Source: Bemisia tabaci (lineage: Eukaryota > Arthropoda > Insecta > Hemiptera > Aleyrodidae). From it: DNA of 64,000 nucleotides. The translations under genes and the position numbers were made by a program. Below the pieces are notes generated by a model. The model saw only the letters and a list, made by a program, of their open reading frames with translations, made no database searches and was not told the DNA's origin. Numbering within the stretch: the stretch's first letter is position 1; every line of letters starts with the position of its first letter. Below, one piece after another: positions 34,113-44,819 of this stretch. The stretch lies in assembly GCF_918797505.1 (NCBI RefSeq), contig NC_092796.1, positions 58,062,851-58,126,850 on the forward strand, written 5' to 3'.

Positions 34113-34890
34113 CCCATCCAACTTTTCTACTCCTGCGTTAAAGTCTTGGCGTCAGCCGAGAACAAATTCTCCTTGCTTTTGTCGATATGCAATTTAATCA
34201 TCTTGGAAGTCGAAATATTTATATCATGCGTTCTGCCCTATCAAACTTTTCTGCTCCTACGTATAAGGCCGGAAAGAGTTCTTCATTTTGTCGATATGGA
34301 ATTTTATCATTCTTGAAGTCGAAATAGTTGTATCACACGTTTTGCCCTAATGCCCTATCAAACTTTTCTGCTCCTGCGTTGATGTCTCTAATTGTAAGTC
34401 AGCCGGAAAGAGTTCTTCTTCATTTTGTCGATTTGCAATTTTATCAATTTGGAAGTCGAAATAGTCATGTTAAGCGTTTCGCCCCATCCAACTTCTTTGC
34501 CTCGATATTTTTAAGGCGATCTTCGGTGCGGACACAGCCTTTAAGTTTCTAAGTCAGCGGAAAAAAAATTCTCCTTCATTGCGTGTACACCTACTTGGAA
34601 ATCGAAATGGTTCAGTGGCGTGGCGTGAATTGCGATGTATGGATTGTTTTGCTTTTTAAACCTATGATAAAGAATCGATTATAAAGGTGTTCGCTGCGAA
34701 CACCCTGTTTATCGGTCCTTTTCCATATGTTTAAATGGCATAAAAATCGATTTATCGCAAAGCACGCCACGGCACTGAAATAGTTGCGTCACGCGTTTCG
34801 CCCCATCCGACTTTTCTACTCTTTCTCAAAAGTCTGAATCAGCGGAAAAGAGACCAAACTTTCTTTCAATGTTGTTGATATGCTAGAAAG
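34113..34890. repeat. Tandem array of five ~117-146-bp units, split by a hAT MITE
   Basis: Units begin with CCCATCCAACTTTTC-type sequence at 34113, 34236, 34353, 34482 and 34801. They continue with CAGCCGGAAAGAGTTCTTC, TTTTGTCGATATGCAATTT and GGAAGTCGAAATAGTTG. The fourth unit is interrupted at 34613-34777. No promoter or coding signal is visible. Confidence 0.8.
34613..34777. mobile_element. hAT-type MITE, CAGTGGCGTGG family, copy E
   Basis: 165 bp with ends CAGTGGCGTGGCGTG and CACGCCACGGCACTG. The flanks AAATGGTT and AAATAGTT are an 8-bp duplication with one mismatch. It sits inside one unit of a tandem array, and the other units show the uninterrupted site. Confidence 0.88.
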
Positions 34891-35092
34891 ATGTGTTGCT
34901 TCATGACTGTGATCGGGATCTGTGAAAAGGAACCTCATCTACCGGAAAAAAATTCTAGGGAACTTTGGATTTTGCGCCAAAAACGATCACAAGAAGCGCC
35001 TGCAAAACTGGTGGGATACCTCAAACATCGCTTGATCTCTACCCGATCTCTAGTAAAGGTCTCGACTCCTGCTCGACTCGCGATTCGCGCCA

Positions 35093-35369
35093 ATGCTGCC
35101 GTGTTCAGGAAAAACGCCGTATGAACATTCAAGAGTTGCCAAATTTTCTTCGATAAAATGTTCATTTTTTAGGAAAGCTATGAATATGTTTCCTTGAAAT
35201 TTTCAGATACTTAAGATCAAAATACGAACAAAATTCTCTGAAAAATTGGAAGAAAATTAAAGTAAGTTTACCATAGTTACCATCATAAGTTTACCAGGGA
35301 ATTTGTGTTTTATCAAAGACAATTTGGCAACGCCTGAAGGTTCATACGGCGTTCTTCTTTAGCACGGCA
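35093..35369. mobile_element. TIR element, CTGCCGTGCTAAGGAAG family, copy 4
   Basis: Left GCTGCCGTGTTCAGGAAAAAC, right ATACGGCGTTCTTCTTTAGC. The right end abuts the foldback at 35368, so one element may have landed in the other's end. Confidence 0.75.
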
Positions 35370-35719
35370 CAGAATGGGTCAGTTGCGCTGGTCACAGAAT
35401 CGTGTTTTATGCTCTTTCTTGCAGATTAACTAAAAATAATAAGATCTGTCCAAACAGCAACTTTCTACGTTGAATATTAACTAGATATCGCGCCTTGAAA
35501 AACTCGATTTATGACGTCATCCACCGCGGTGGTATACATACCATGTTATGCACTACCGCGATGGATGACGTCAAAACCCCGCCTTTTCAAAAAGGACGAT
35601 ATCTCGGTTAATATTTTCAACGTAGAAAGTTGCTGTTTGGACAGATCTTATTTTTAGCTGATCTACAAGAATCAATCATCAAAACATGATTATGTTACCA
35701 GCGCAACTGGCCCATTGTG
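35368..35719. mobile_element. Foldback element with CACAATGGG-type end
   Basis: Arms of about 150 bp: CACAGAATGGGTCAGTTGCG on the left, CAACTGGCCCATTGTG on the right, plus long internal pairing (AAACAGCAACTTTCTACGTT and its complement; GATGACGTCA blocks). Flanking five bases do not match. The CACAATG end recalls Transib, but the left end has two extra bases. Confidence 0.72.
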
Positions 35720-36424
35720 AAAGTTCCGAAATGCGTAAGGCAGCGCGTGTACAAAACTTTGGAAGGTGCACACATAAGTGGAGCGCATTTTCATCAAAAA
35801 GTAATGCATTTTACATAATTCATTATCCACGGTTGTAGCCTGCGCAATTTTCAGACTGCCTACGCAGTTCGCGAATGACCGATCGGTCGTTAGTTAGTGA
35901 ACATTCTGCACCCGTGGAGGGATCTCAAGGAGAATTGTTTCCATCATTACCGGAATTTGCTTGAAATCTAGATCTTTAGAGGATTGCATTGCATAATCCA
36001 TAGATCATAATTTCGAAACATCATAAGCGTCATGAGTTCTAACTGATTATGAGCTCGATATTTGACACCATAAAATAAACCAAATGCCTCCCGGCCCTCC
36101 CCTGTATGAAATTTATGGGGACAATTTTCTTAAAAATAGTCTTCTTTGAATGGCCAGAATGACTGATTTTGTGATTACGTCATTTGATATACATAATATC
36201 GGACTCTTGGTTCAAACCAGTAAAAATGTGACCTAATGTAGCCCCACGTCCAAATTCTTCGTGAGTTAAATTTAAAACTTCGTGAGTAATGCGTTGATTC
36301 ATTACAATTTAGGCATTGTTAGGCCCTAAATCAATTAAGGACTCATTTAGGGTAAAATTTAGATCGTAAGAAACACATGTGTGCATTTGACCACCATGAC
36401 GCGAACGACGCGAATCAAAGGCAA
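35720..36424. other. No supported gene
   Basis: AT-rich DNA; nothing recognised. Confidence 0.4.
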
Positions 36425-36650
36425 CGCTGGAAAAAAAGTTTCTTGGATCTTGAATCTAGACTCTTAAAATTTTCGGCAAGAAGAACTACTCTTGATTCAA
36501 TCAGATTTTTGCATGAATCGAGGGCCAGCCTCTTATTTTAAGCGCACATCCTTTTGATTCAAGCAAAACTCCGATTGAATCAACAGTATATTTTCTTGTC
36601 AAATTTTTTTTGAGTCTGGACACTAGATCCAAGAGACTTTTTTTCCAGTG
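36425..36650. mobile_element. TIR element, CACTGGAAAAAAAGT family, copy 1
   Basis: Left CGCTGGAAAAAAAGTTTCTT, right AAGAGACTTTTTTTCCAGTG, with TCTAGACTC and GAGTCTGGA paired further in. A second copy is at 43656. Confidence 0.72.
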
Positions 36651-37347
36651 AAGGTTGAGTGTATGTTTACAATTGAACTATGACGTAGCCACTAAATCAA
36701 TCTATTGACATGTCCAAAGGCAATTAGTTTTTCACTGAATGAAAGAAACAGTTGCTGATCCTTATAGTGGCATCGACTATGAAAGAAAGTTGAAACAAAT
36801 CGGAAAATTCAACACAGAAAACAAGAGGGACCGTTCGAATATTACGGAAGGCATTTTGGCAGGCGTATTTATTCCTCTACCCTCGTGGGAAACGGGCGCA
36901 AAACTGCCTTGAGCTGAACCTTTTCTCCACTGACCGCGTAAAACTTGCGGGAGAAAATCCAATGAAAAGTTAAAGTCCGGTAATGACGACTGACAGACAT
37001 TCAGCGCAACGCGACGACGCGCGACGCAACGATAGGCTCCAAGAATGAAAAAGTGCCTTCAATTTTGAGTGATACCACAGCACACGCAGAAGCTCAACAA
37101 GTCGCATGCTTCATTCCGCACGGGTTTTATCGAGGCCAATGAAGGGGCAAGGGGCAAACATTTCAATTGATGGAGAATTGACCTCATGTCGACGGCGCAA
37201 ACACCCAAACCGCGTGGCTCGGCTGGCGACGTTGCAGATTTTCTGTCATACTTAATTTTTTGGCTGAAATGCTACTTCAAATAAATGCTTAAAAACATCC
37301 GTGATTTTACTCCTTCATGAGAGGCAATCCAATTCGTCGTCGTTCGG
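36651..37347. other. No supported gene
   Basis: Unassigned DNA. A GC-rich stretch at 37000-37030 contains short CGACGCG repeats. Confidence 0.4.
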
Positions 37348-37575
37348 ACGAAGGAAAGTAACTCCATTCCAAGGTTGCCAAATTGTTTCAAACAATTAAT
37401 TTATTTTACTACAATGTATCTGAGCAATTTTAAGTCAAAATTTGTCTGAATTTCGCATTGAATCCGAGGAATAATCGGTGAAATTTTCGGTTAGAACTGC
37501 CCAACATTTTCCTTGTTAATATGCGATTTGCGAGGAGAAATTTGGCAACGTTGAAATGGAGTTACGTCCTTTCGT
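37348..37575. mobile_element. TIR element, ACGAAGGAA family, copy 2
   Basis: Left ACGAAGGAAAGTAACTCCATT, right TGGAGTTACGTCCTTTCGT, with CAAGGTTGCCAAATT and AATTTGGCAACGTTG paired inside. Immediately followed by a 15-G run. Confidence 0.72.
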
Positions 37576-37942
37576 GGGGGGGGGGGGGGGACAAATTGAC
37601 GGAGAAGAGGAGAGTCAACAGACAGTATATAAAAGGATTTAGATTCGTCGAAATTGCGACATGAAAAATGAAGCAGGGAGAGAAAATAATTTGTCAGGGG
37701 AAATTGAAAAAAAATAAGAAAAATGAAAAAATAGCAGGAAACACCGTGAAAATCAAGGAAAATGGGTGAATACATGGGATATAAAAGGAATGAATTAGAA
37801 TGAGGTTAATAATGGTATCCCTGCCGACGAAAAGTGATGTGGAAGAAAAAAGTTAAGTCTACGCATCATTGGAATATTGAAATGATGGGAAGAAGCTGAA
37901 TTATCCAAACATACGGTAATGTCAAAAAATAAGACTACATAC

Positions 37943-37991
37943 CTTTTGCGACTCGGAAGTTCATAACAGACCAGTTGTGAAGCTGGAAAAT
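37943..37991 (-). CDS. Possible short exon, unidentified
   Basis: On the minus strand TTTTTCAG precedes and GTATGTAG follows 49 bases that read LHNWSVMNFRVAK in one frame. It does not join in phase to the exon at 38739-38847, so it is only a candidate. Confidence 0.2.
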
Positions 37992-38738
37992 CTGAAAAAT
38001 AAAACGAAAAGAAAATAATCGAAATGTATCAAAGGGATGAGAGCTATGATTTAAGGTGAATATAGGGAGCCACAATTTCGAAATGGGAGAAAATAAGTCT
38101 GTGGGTTATACATAGGATTAGGAGCTTTTTAAGTTTATAATGCAAAAAATAAGAGTATGAAACGATGCAGATTGCGCAGAGGGAGATTGGTGGTGGAAAT
38201 TTTGTCGGTAGAAGTAATCACAGTGACGCGATCTTAAAAATCGTCTTTAAACCACAATAAAAACCAGGTACTCGTAAATCATGATTTGTGATTTTTGAGG
38301 CCAAGTTCATGATGTAGAAACAAGTGAAGTAAATTCATTTTAATTTTACTCTTAGGATACTTCTCTCATACCTACATCACCTCTCCAGAATGCGAAATTC
38401 TAGAAAGAAAAAAAAATGATTTCCACCCGCAATCAATTGTCCTTGAATAGGAAATCAGCAAAATTTGACTTATCACCCCCAGAACGGTTCAATTTTTGCA
38501 TAATACTTAGGGACATGTTTCTAGTTGAAACAGTATACACCTTAGGTATTTCCCGATTTGAGCATTTAAATGCTCACACCCTATGAATATTTTAATTATT
38601 GCGAAATTATACATTGATTCAAAACTTGAGAGAAAAAATAAAGTAGTAAATAGAATATTAAAGTTCCATATTAGGCGGACAAAATAAAAAGCGCAAGCCA
38701 ACTGTCGTTCATAGAAAAATGAATTTAGATAAACTCAC

Positions 38739-38847
38739 TCGGCTTTAGGTATAGCTGAAGCTGCTAATTTTTCACGGTTAGGAGAGGGCAAGCACATGTA
38801 GTCACTTATGAATTTCACGAACGCAAACGGAGCCTTCGGAAATGCAC
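38739..38847 (-). CDS. Candidate coding or 5' exon, unidentified
   Basis: On the minus strand acceptor AAACTTTCAG and donor GTGAGT bound 109 bases with one open frame, containing APFAFVKFISDYMCL and PNREKLAASAIPKA. An ATG inside it (MCLPSPNREK) could be the start codon. A GC-rich, CpG-rich region at 39200-39650 lies upstream, as expected of a promoter. The downstream partner exon is not identified and I recognise no family. Confidence 0.35.
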
Positions 38848-39650
38848 CTGAAAGTTTACATAAATCACGGACGGCCGGCGCGCGCGGTGCAATCGGGATT
38901 CTAACACATGGGTGAACTGATCAGATCGAGAATTTGTTACAAAGAAAATGCCTCTCTCATCACGATTACATTTAGCGAGGATTTACACACGATATCTTGA
39001 AATGTCCTCGAAAACAATTGACAAGCACTACAAGAGGAGCAGCACAACCGTAGAAGAAACGTTTTGACACTAAAATGAATGGAATAAAGATTTTGAGCGG
39101 GGCTACTTGTCACCGGACGGACACTGCGCGCAAGTGGGAGGCAATCTCTGAACTAGACGTGAACTAGACGGACAACTAGCAAAGGAAAATGACATAGGCT
39201 GGGCGTCGTTGGAAAGGGAGAGGGGGGGGGGGGGTCCGCACGTGTACTCGAACGGTCTGAAACCACCACCGCACCGCCGCGCCGGGACTTCAGGTCCGGC
39301 GAAAAACGTGTGCGTGTGAGTGTGTGGGGAGGCCCGGCCCTCCTCCTACCCTTGCCGTTTCAGAGACACTTCCCCGGACGGGAAACCGATAAGTCTCTTT
39401 GTCGCTCTCTCTTATGTAACCGTTTCGAAGTTTCGAGAAACCAATTTTGGCTGCTCCACCTGCCTTTTCAGGCCGGTTCCATTGTTACCCTGTCTAGACG
39501 CTGTCGTCTATCTAGATTTCCTACGCAAAACAAGCTGTCTGGCTCTCTTTCAGACGACGCCGACGCGATCAGACGGAAAAAAAGGACGTGATTTTTCCAA
39601 CTGGCCAGCGTTGCGACATAGAGGGGGAGGAAGAGGCTGAACCTAGAGAC
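38848..39650 (-). promoter_or_regulatory. Candidate CpG-rich 5' region of a minus-strand gene
   Basis: Composition rises in GC and CpG and MITEs are absent, unlike neighbouring DNA. If the exon at 38739-38847 is real, transcription would start here. No TATA box or initiator is claimed. The ORFs at 39310-39707 overlap on both strands and are not supported. Confidence 0.25.
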
Positions 39651-39718
39651 AACCTTTTTTACAGTACGGGTGGCCTTAACAAAAATCTTTAAGCGGGAAA
39701 CTACCATGGAATATCTAA

Positions 39719-40170
39719 GGGGCCATTTAAGAATTACGTAACAAACTTAGGTGGGAGGGAAGGGGTTAAGCCAGCGTAACGTAGCGTAACGTTGCGTTAC
39801 GTGGGGGAAGGGTCAAGCTCAGCGTTACATAACAAATTCGAGCCGGGGGGGGGGGGACTTTGAAAAACAACGTGCAGATAATTTAAAATCCCGCCCTTCC
39901 CGAATGAATATGAATAAGGCGCGTGACCCTTTTTCACACCTCTGTTGATCTCTTGCCGTTGTATTTCAGCGAAATATCTCCAAAAAACCCGAATTTTTAT
40001 TCAAGCTGTTTTCTCAGAGTTTCCTGATATTTTGAAAATTGGAGGGGGGGGGGTTGAGGCCAGCATTCCGTAATTCAAAAGGGGCTGCGTTACGGGTGCG
40101 TTACAAGGGGGAGAGGAGGGTCAAGATTGGAAAAAATACGTTACGGTTACGTAATACTTGAACGGCCCTT
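39719..40170. mobile_element. TIR element, GGGGCC...TTACGTAAC type
   Basis: Left GGGGCCATTTAAGAATTACG, right GTTACGTAATACTTGAACGG followed by CCC. Several GCGTTACG/CGTAACG motifs and two long G-runs lie inside. 452 bp, non-coding. A partial relative is at 41583-41610. Confidence 0.7.
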
Positions 40171-40566
40171 GAGAGAGCAAATCCGGTAAAATGAAAATCG
40201 ACCATTGATTTCGTTGACATTTTCTCGGTGAAAAATTTTTTTGCACCGAACTATGGTTCAAAAAATTACGCAGGTCTGCAAAAAATAAAATGATACGAAA
40301 TTGTTGGGAACATGATGGTTAAATCTTATGCAATCTTCAGCGCTGGGTCTGATAATTACCTCCGTTTCACTCAATACCCACCAATTTCCGGGAAACTGAT
40401 ATTTTACTCAGGCCAAGCTTTTCAGAGAAAAATTAAATTTACTGCGAAATTCATGCTTCTTCGCCAATTTCTCCGGCCGAGAAACTATGGACCTTGAAAT
40501 TTCGTGTTCCTTTTCCTAAGAGATTTTCGGAAGTATAGCAGTTGATACGTTAACAAGATTAATAGT
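40171..40566. other. No supported gene
   Basis: AT-rich DNA; nothing recognised. Confidence 0.4.
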
Positions 40567-40766
40567 TGAATCACTAAATACAAAAAGGGCACATGCCCAG
40601 AAAACCAAATCGTTCAGGAGACACAAAAAACTGTTTATTTCGTGGTAGATATTTTTTTAAACATAACGACTTTCCAAAAAATATCTACCACGAAATAAAC
40701 AGTTTTTTGCGTCTCCTGAACAATTTGGTTTTCTGGACATGTGCCCTTTTTGTATTTAGTGATTCA
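40567..40766. mobile_element. Near-perfect 200-bp hairpin element
   Basis: Two arms of about 91 bases (40567-40657 and 40676-40766) differ at only about three positions and enclose a loop of under 20 bases. The ends read TGAATCACTAAATAC and GTATTTAGTGATTCA. No target duplication is visible. It is probably a palindromic MITE, but a transcript would fold into a long hairpin. Confidence 0.8.
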
Positions 40767-41149
40767 GTTGCTCTTCGCTAGGACGCCTTCGTTACAGGCT
40801 TACCAAGCCCCGATCTGTCAAAACTTCTCCGGACCACAGACATAGACTTGTGAAGCACTTTTGAAATCCTTATGAAATAAAATTTCTCAAAATCGTTACG
40901 TATCGTCACTTTGCTCAATAGCCCCCCCCCCCTCCCTTCTCGTTCACTCTGCATAAAGCTGGCGAAGATCCTACGCCCTCTGAAGCCTTACGCATTTTTT
41001 TACGAATGATCACATTAGAAAAACGCGGTGACATCATCGTTGATTACTTCCAAATGTTAGTAGACATGCGAATGGTATAATAATTGTCATTTCCTACTTT
41101 TTTGAGGAATGATTTACCCTGACTCCCTGAGAGTAAAGATTTTAACTAT
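40767..41149. other. No supported gene
   Basis: AT-rich DNA with a C-run at 40921. Confidence 0.4.
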
Positions 41150-41560
41150 TTTCATCAAACTTGTTCATAAGTTGACGTATTTGAATCAAAAGAAACCATC
41201 TTAACTAAATTAACTCGGGGCGCTGGCATGCTTCTCCATGTAAGGGTATCAGGATGCAGGCTAGAGATAAGATAGTTCCTTTTTATTTAAATACGTAGAA
41301 CCCTTTCAAGCTAAATCGGCCTAACCGAAAAATGTAGCCTAGATATTTGTCGCAGGCTTATTATATTTGACAAAAAATAAAGCTGAATCCTGCCGTTGAA
41401 TTCAGTGAGTGTACATTTATTCCACAGAATCTTAAAATTATCCCTTAGAAAGTTTCAAGGCTATATATACTCCTTAATTTTCGGTATTTCAAACACAGTC
41501 TATCAGAGGGAACTAGACAACGTGAAATACAGTTAGGTTGATTTTACATGAAAAATGACG
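41150..41560. repeat. Dispersed repeat, copy 2
   Basis: Collinear, diverged counterpart of 31990-32440. Non-coding. Confidence 0.55.
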
Positions 41561-41617
41561 ACTGCGACAATCAGCGGTGAGGGGCCGTCCGCCGTCCATT
41601 AAATACGTAACGCTATA

Positions 41618-41850
41618 GTGTCATGCTACGGAAGAACGCCGCGCCGTATGAACCCTCAGACGTTGCCAAATTTTCTTTGATGAAATACAAATCTTCAGGG
41701 CAATCCGTGAACATTATTCTTCAAATTTTTCGGAGAATATTAATCGCGAAAAGCTCTAAATTTCCCGACAGTTTGCCGAGAAAATATTCATAACTCTCTT
41801 TAAAAATAAAGTTTTTGCTGAAGGAAATGTGACAACTCTCGAATCAAGAA
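41618..41850. mobile_element. TIR element, CTGCCGTGCTAAGGAAG family, copy 5 (right end lost)
   Basis: Left end CATGCTACGGAAGAACGCC with a short GCGCC duplication. The right arm stops after GACAACTCTCGAATC. Confidence 0.65.
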
Positions 41851-42861
41851 AAAATCGCGTCTTCTTCAGTCAGGCGATTCTGGGCGTAAAAACATTTCTT
41901 TACTGACATGGAAAATTGAAGCATTGGGTGAAAAAAGGGCATTTCTTGGTTGCGGTGTCTCAGGACCTGTGTTACCTGACACTTCAGTCGCTATAATTAA
42001 AGGAAACGTAAGAAATTCATTAAAATTTTTACTAGATTACCTTTACAATTTTACAATGCTGAAAACTAAAAATTTTTGAAAATTCTCTCGATAGTTTCCT
42101 CTCTTAAATATAAACTAACAATGGAGATTCTAAAGTATCGCAACCAAGAAATACCCTTTCTGCACCCAACGCGGGTCAATTTTTGATGATATGAGCAACC
42201 GACTTACCAAAAACATGGAGTGATTTACATCCGAACAAACTGACTTCCAAAATGCCATCCTCGAACCAAATATCATTTTAGAATCACGGAAAACGAGCAA
42301 CCGAAAGCGCATTCAATGACGACGAATACGAGTGACATTTACTTTCAACGCTAAAGAAACTCAACAAACTGTGGACATAATTACAAAATTGGACAGAATA
42401 AGTAGCGTTTCAAAATTATAACAGCGAGGATCTACCGAACTTGACAGAAAAATTAGTTCCTTAAAATCACAAGCCACTGTAGAGGTCTGAACCGTCACCT
42501 CCGATTTCACACACCAGACAGCCTTAGGCGTTTCACGTAACGTCTCCGATCAGTCCCTGGTAAGGAGGTGGTGGTGGCGGTGGGAGGGGGGGGGGGGCAG
42601 GGGTGGCCAGATATGCCGAACATCCGCTCGACAGAATCCCTGTCTGGCCGTTTGGCGACCGGCCGGCGGCATCGGAGGAAATTCTCTTAAAGAGTCTCGG
42701 ATGAAAAGGAAATCGGCAGTAAAAGAGAGATAAGAGTCTGGGTGTTGACGAAGAGGTGATGACAAAATACCCGTCGCGTTGGGGGAAAAACTTGGAAAAG
42801 GAGGGGCGGGGCATAGTCACAGCTCACCGAACCACGAATCTCAGTTGTCACGAAGGACAAC
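41851..42861. other. No supported gene
   Basis: Unassigned DNA. The short ORFs at 42130-42820 include polyproline produced by a G-run and are not credible. Confidence 0.4.
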
Positions 42862-43208
42862 GCTGCCGTGCTAAGGCGAAACGTCGTATAGACCCTCAGC
42901 CGTTGCCAAATTTCCTTGGATAAATCAGAAGTTTTCGATGAAATTCGTAGATATGTTTCCTCCAATTTTTCAAAGAATTTTCCTCGTAATTTCGTCGCCT
43001 TCCTGACATAAGGGTGAAACTACACTCTGCAATGAACCCTGTCTTCCATACATATCTATGCTTTTCCGGGATCATCTCAATGTGTAATTACGCCCTTATG
43101 TCAGCCAAGCGACGATTTGATATAAATAGTCTGAAAATGTTAAGGAAAAATATTCAAATATTTGGCAAACTTCGAATGTTCATACGGAGTCTTTCCTTAG
43201 CGCGGCAG
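42862..43208. mobile_element. TIR element, CTGCCGTGCTAAGGAAG family, copy 6, interrupted
   Basis: Left GCTGCCGTGCTAAGGCG, right TTCATACGGAGTCTTTCCTT followed by AGCGCGGCAG. It is longer than the other copies because a small palindromic element sits at 43004-43105. Confidence 0.72.
43004..43105. mobile_element. Small palindromic MITE, CTGACATAAGGG ends
   Basis: About 102 bp with ends CTGACATAAGGGTG and CGCCCTTATGTCAG, nested in the element at 42862-43208. Confidence 0.7.
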
Positions 43209-43293
43209 AACGTAACGCAAGACGGTAAGAGGGCGTAGGAGGTTTATTATTTGGATTGAGGAAAAGGATTCGTTACTTACTTAGCGACTTTAC

Positions 43294-43545
43294 GGAGGGT
43301 ATGGATTCGATCGACATGAATCGATCGACAAACCCGTGAGTCGATCGAATTTTGTCGATCGAATCGGTGTCGATCGATTCACGTCGATCGATTCACATTT
43401 TCATTTTTCGATCCATTCATGTCGATCGAATCGACACGGGTGTTTCTAAATTAACTGTCGATCGAATCGGTGTCGATCGATTCATGTCGATCGAATCACG
43501 TTTTAATTTTTCGATCGATTCATGTCGATCGAATCCATACCCTCC
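43294..43545. mobile_element. MITE made of TCGATCGA sites, 8-bp target duplication
   Basis: 252 bp with ends GGAGGGTATGGATTCGATCG and CGATCGAATCCATACCCTCC (20 bp perfect) and a perfect 8-bp duplication GACTTTAC (43286-43293 and 43546-43553). The whole interior consists of GTCGATCGATTCA and GTCGATCGAATC variants in alternating orientation. An 8-bp duplication fits hAT or P-like transposases; the GGAGGG ends are not typical hAT. Confidence 0.88.
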
Positions 43546-43655
43546 GACTTTACAGCCTTCCCGACATTTTTCAATTAAAACACAATTCGACGTAATTTTG
43601 TATTTGAGGAAGTATCTAGGAAAACCGCAAACGATGATGTTAACTCGTTTACCTG

Positions 43656-43846
43656 CATTGGAAAAAAAGTCCCTTGGATCCGGAGTCCAGACTCTTAAAA
43701 AATACTCTCGAATCAATCGGATTTTTGCTTGAACAATAAGGAAATCCGCTTGAATCAAGACTCAAGGAAAAATCCGATTGAATCGAAAGTATTTTTCTTG
43801 TTGAATTTTGAGTCTGGATTTTGGATCCAAGATACTTTTCTCCATC
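43656..43846. mobile_element. TIR element, CACTGGAAAAAAAGT family, copy 2
   Basis: Left CATTGGAAAAAAAGTCCCTTG, right CCAAGATACTTTTCTCCATC, with GAGTCCAGACTC and GAGTCTGGAT paired. Same layout as the copy at 36425. Confidence 0.65.
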
Positions 43847-44178
43847 CGAGGGAAAAAATTAAGTAAGACTGAACATTTTGAAATCTCGCCACCGACAGAC
43901 ATCGAATCCAAGTTTGCTACTCCGCATTGCTGACAAATGAGAAAAACTATGGGTTAAATGGAAACATTCACCCAACAGCGCCATTTTGTGAGGAGAGATG
44001 GGTGAAAAGTTGACCTACTGGACTAAATGACACTATATTTCTACTCCAATTTGCTGAATGTTACTCCCTTTTACTGACAATCACTAGGAATCTCTAACTG
44101 TCATCAATTTTTCTGGATATATTTTTAATACGGGGCAAAGGTGAAATTAAAAATCTATATATGATACTACGAAATTAA

Positions 44179-44621
44179 GGTGATTCGATGGACGCCATAT
44201 TTTGTGTCAGAAAGGCATGCGATATATCGCATCAATTGGTTCCATTTTTTCAGTTATTCGTCATTTTTCTCCAATTTTCAGATCGCAATTCTGTTGCCAG
44301 GAGACTAAAGCACTCACTTACCAATTTTAACAAAGAAATTCAACGTACTAAAGGCGTGGTTTTTCTAGAGAGAAAACATCGCATTCGATACTGATATCGA
44401 AACTGCACTCGAATGCGATATTTTCTCTCTAAAAAAACCACGCCTTTATTATTCCGTTGAATTTTTTTGTTAAAATTGGTAAGTAAGTGCTTTAGTCTCC
44501 TGACAACAGAATTGCGATCTCAAAATTGGAGAAAAATGACGAATAGCTGAAAAAATGGAACCAATTGATGCGATATATCGCATGCCTTTCTGACACAAAA
44601 TATGGCGTCCATCGAATCAAC
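44179..44621. mobile_element. TTAA-flanked long-TIR MITE, intact copy
   Basis: 443 bp with ends GGTGATTCGATGGACGCC and GGCGTCCATCGAATCAAC and TTAA on both sides (44175-44178 and 44622-44625). The arms pair over most of their length (GCGATATATCGCATCAATTG; TCTCCTGACAACAGAATTGC). It is the uninterrupted reference for the split copy at 11627-13681. Confidence 0.85.
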
Positions 44622-44819
44622 TTAACTTCTCGCAGAATTGAAGGAACATTTCATGCAGGAGTCTTTGAGTAAAATGAAGGAGAATGGGTGATAAAACGGT
44701 CGTATTCAAAAGTGGTAATTTCCAATCTCCCCCTGATCTACGAAATACTTTCAGGGTCGATCGACGATCACCTCTCAAGTCCAAAACACTGACGGTTTTT
44801 GAAATCAAACAATTACAGA

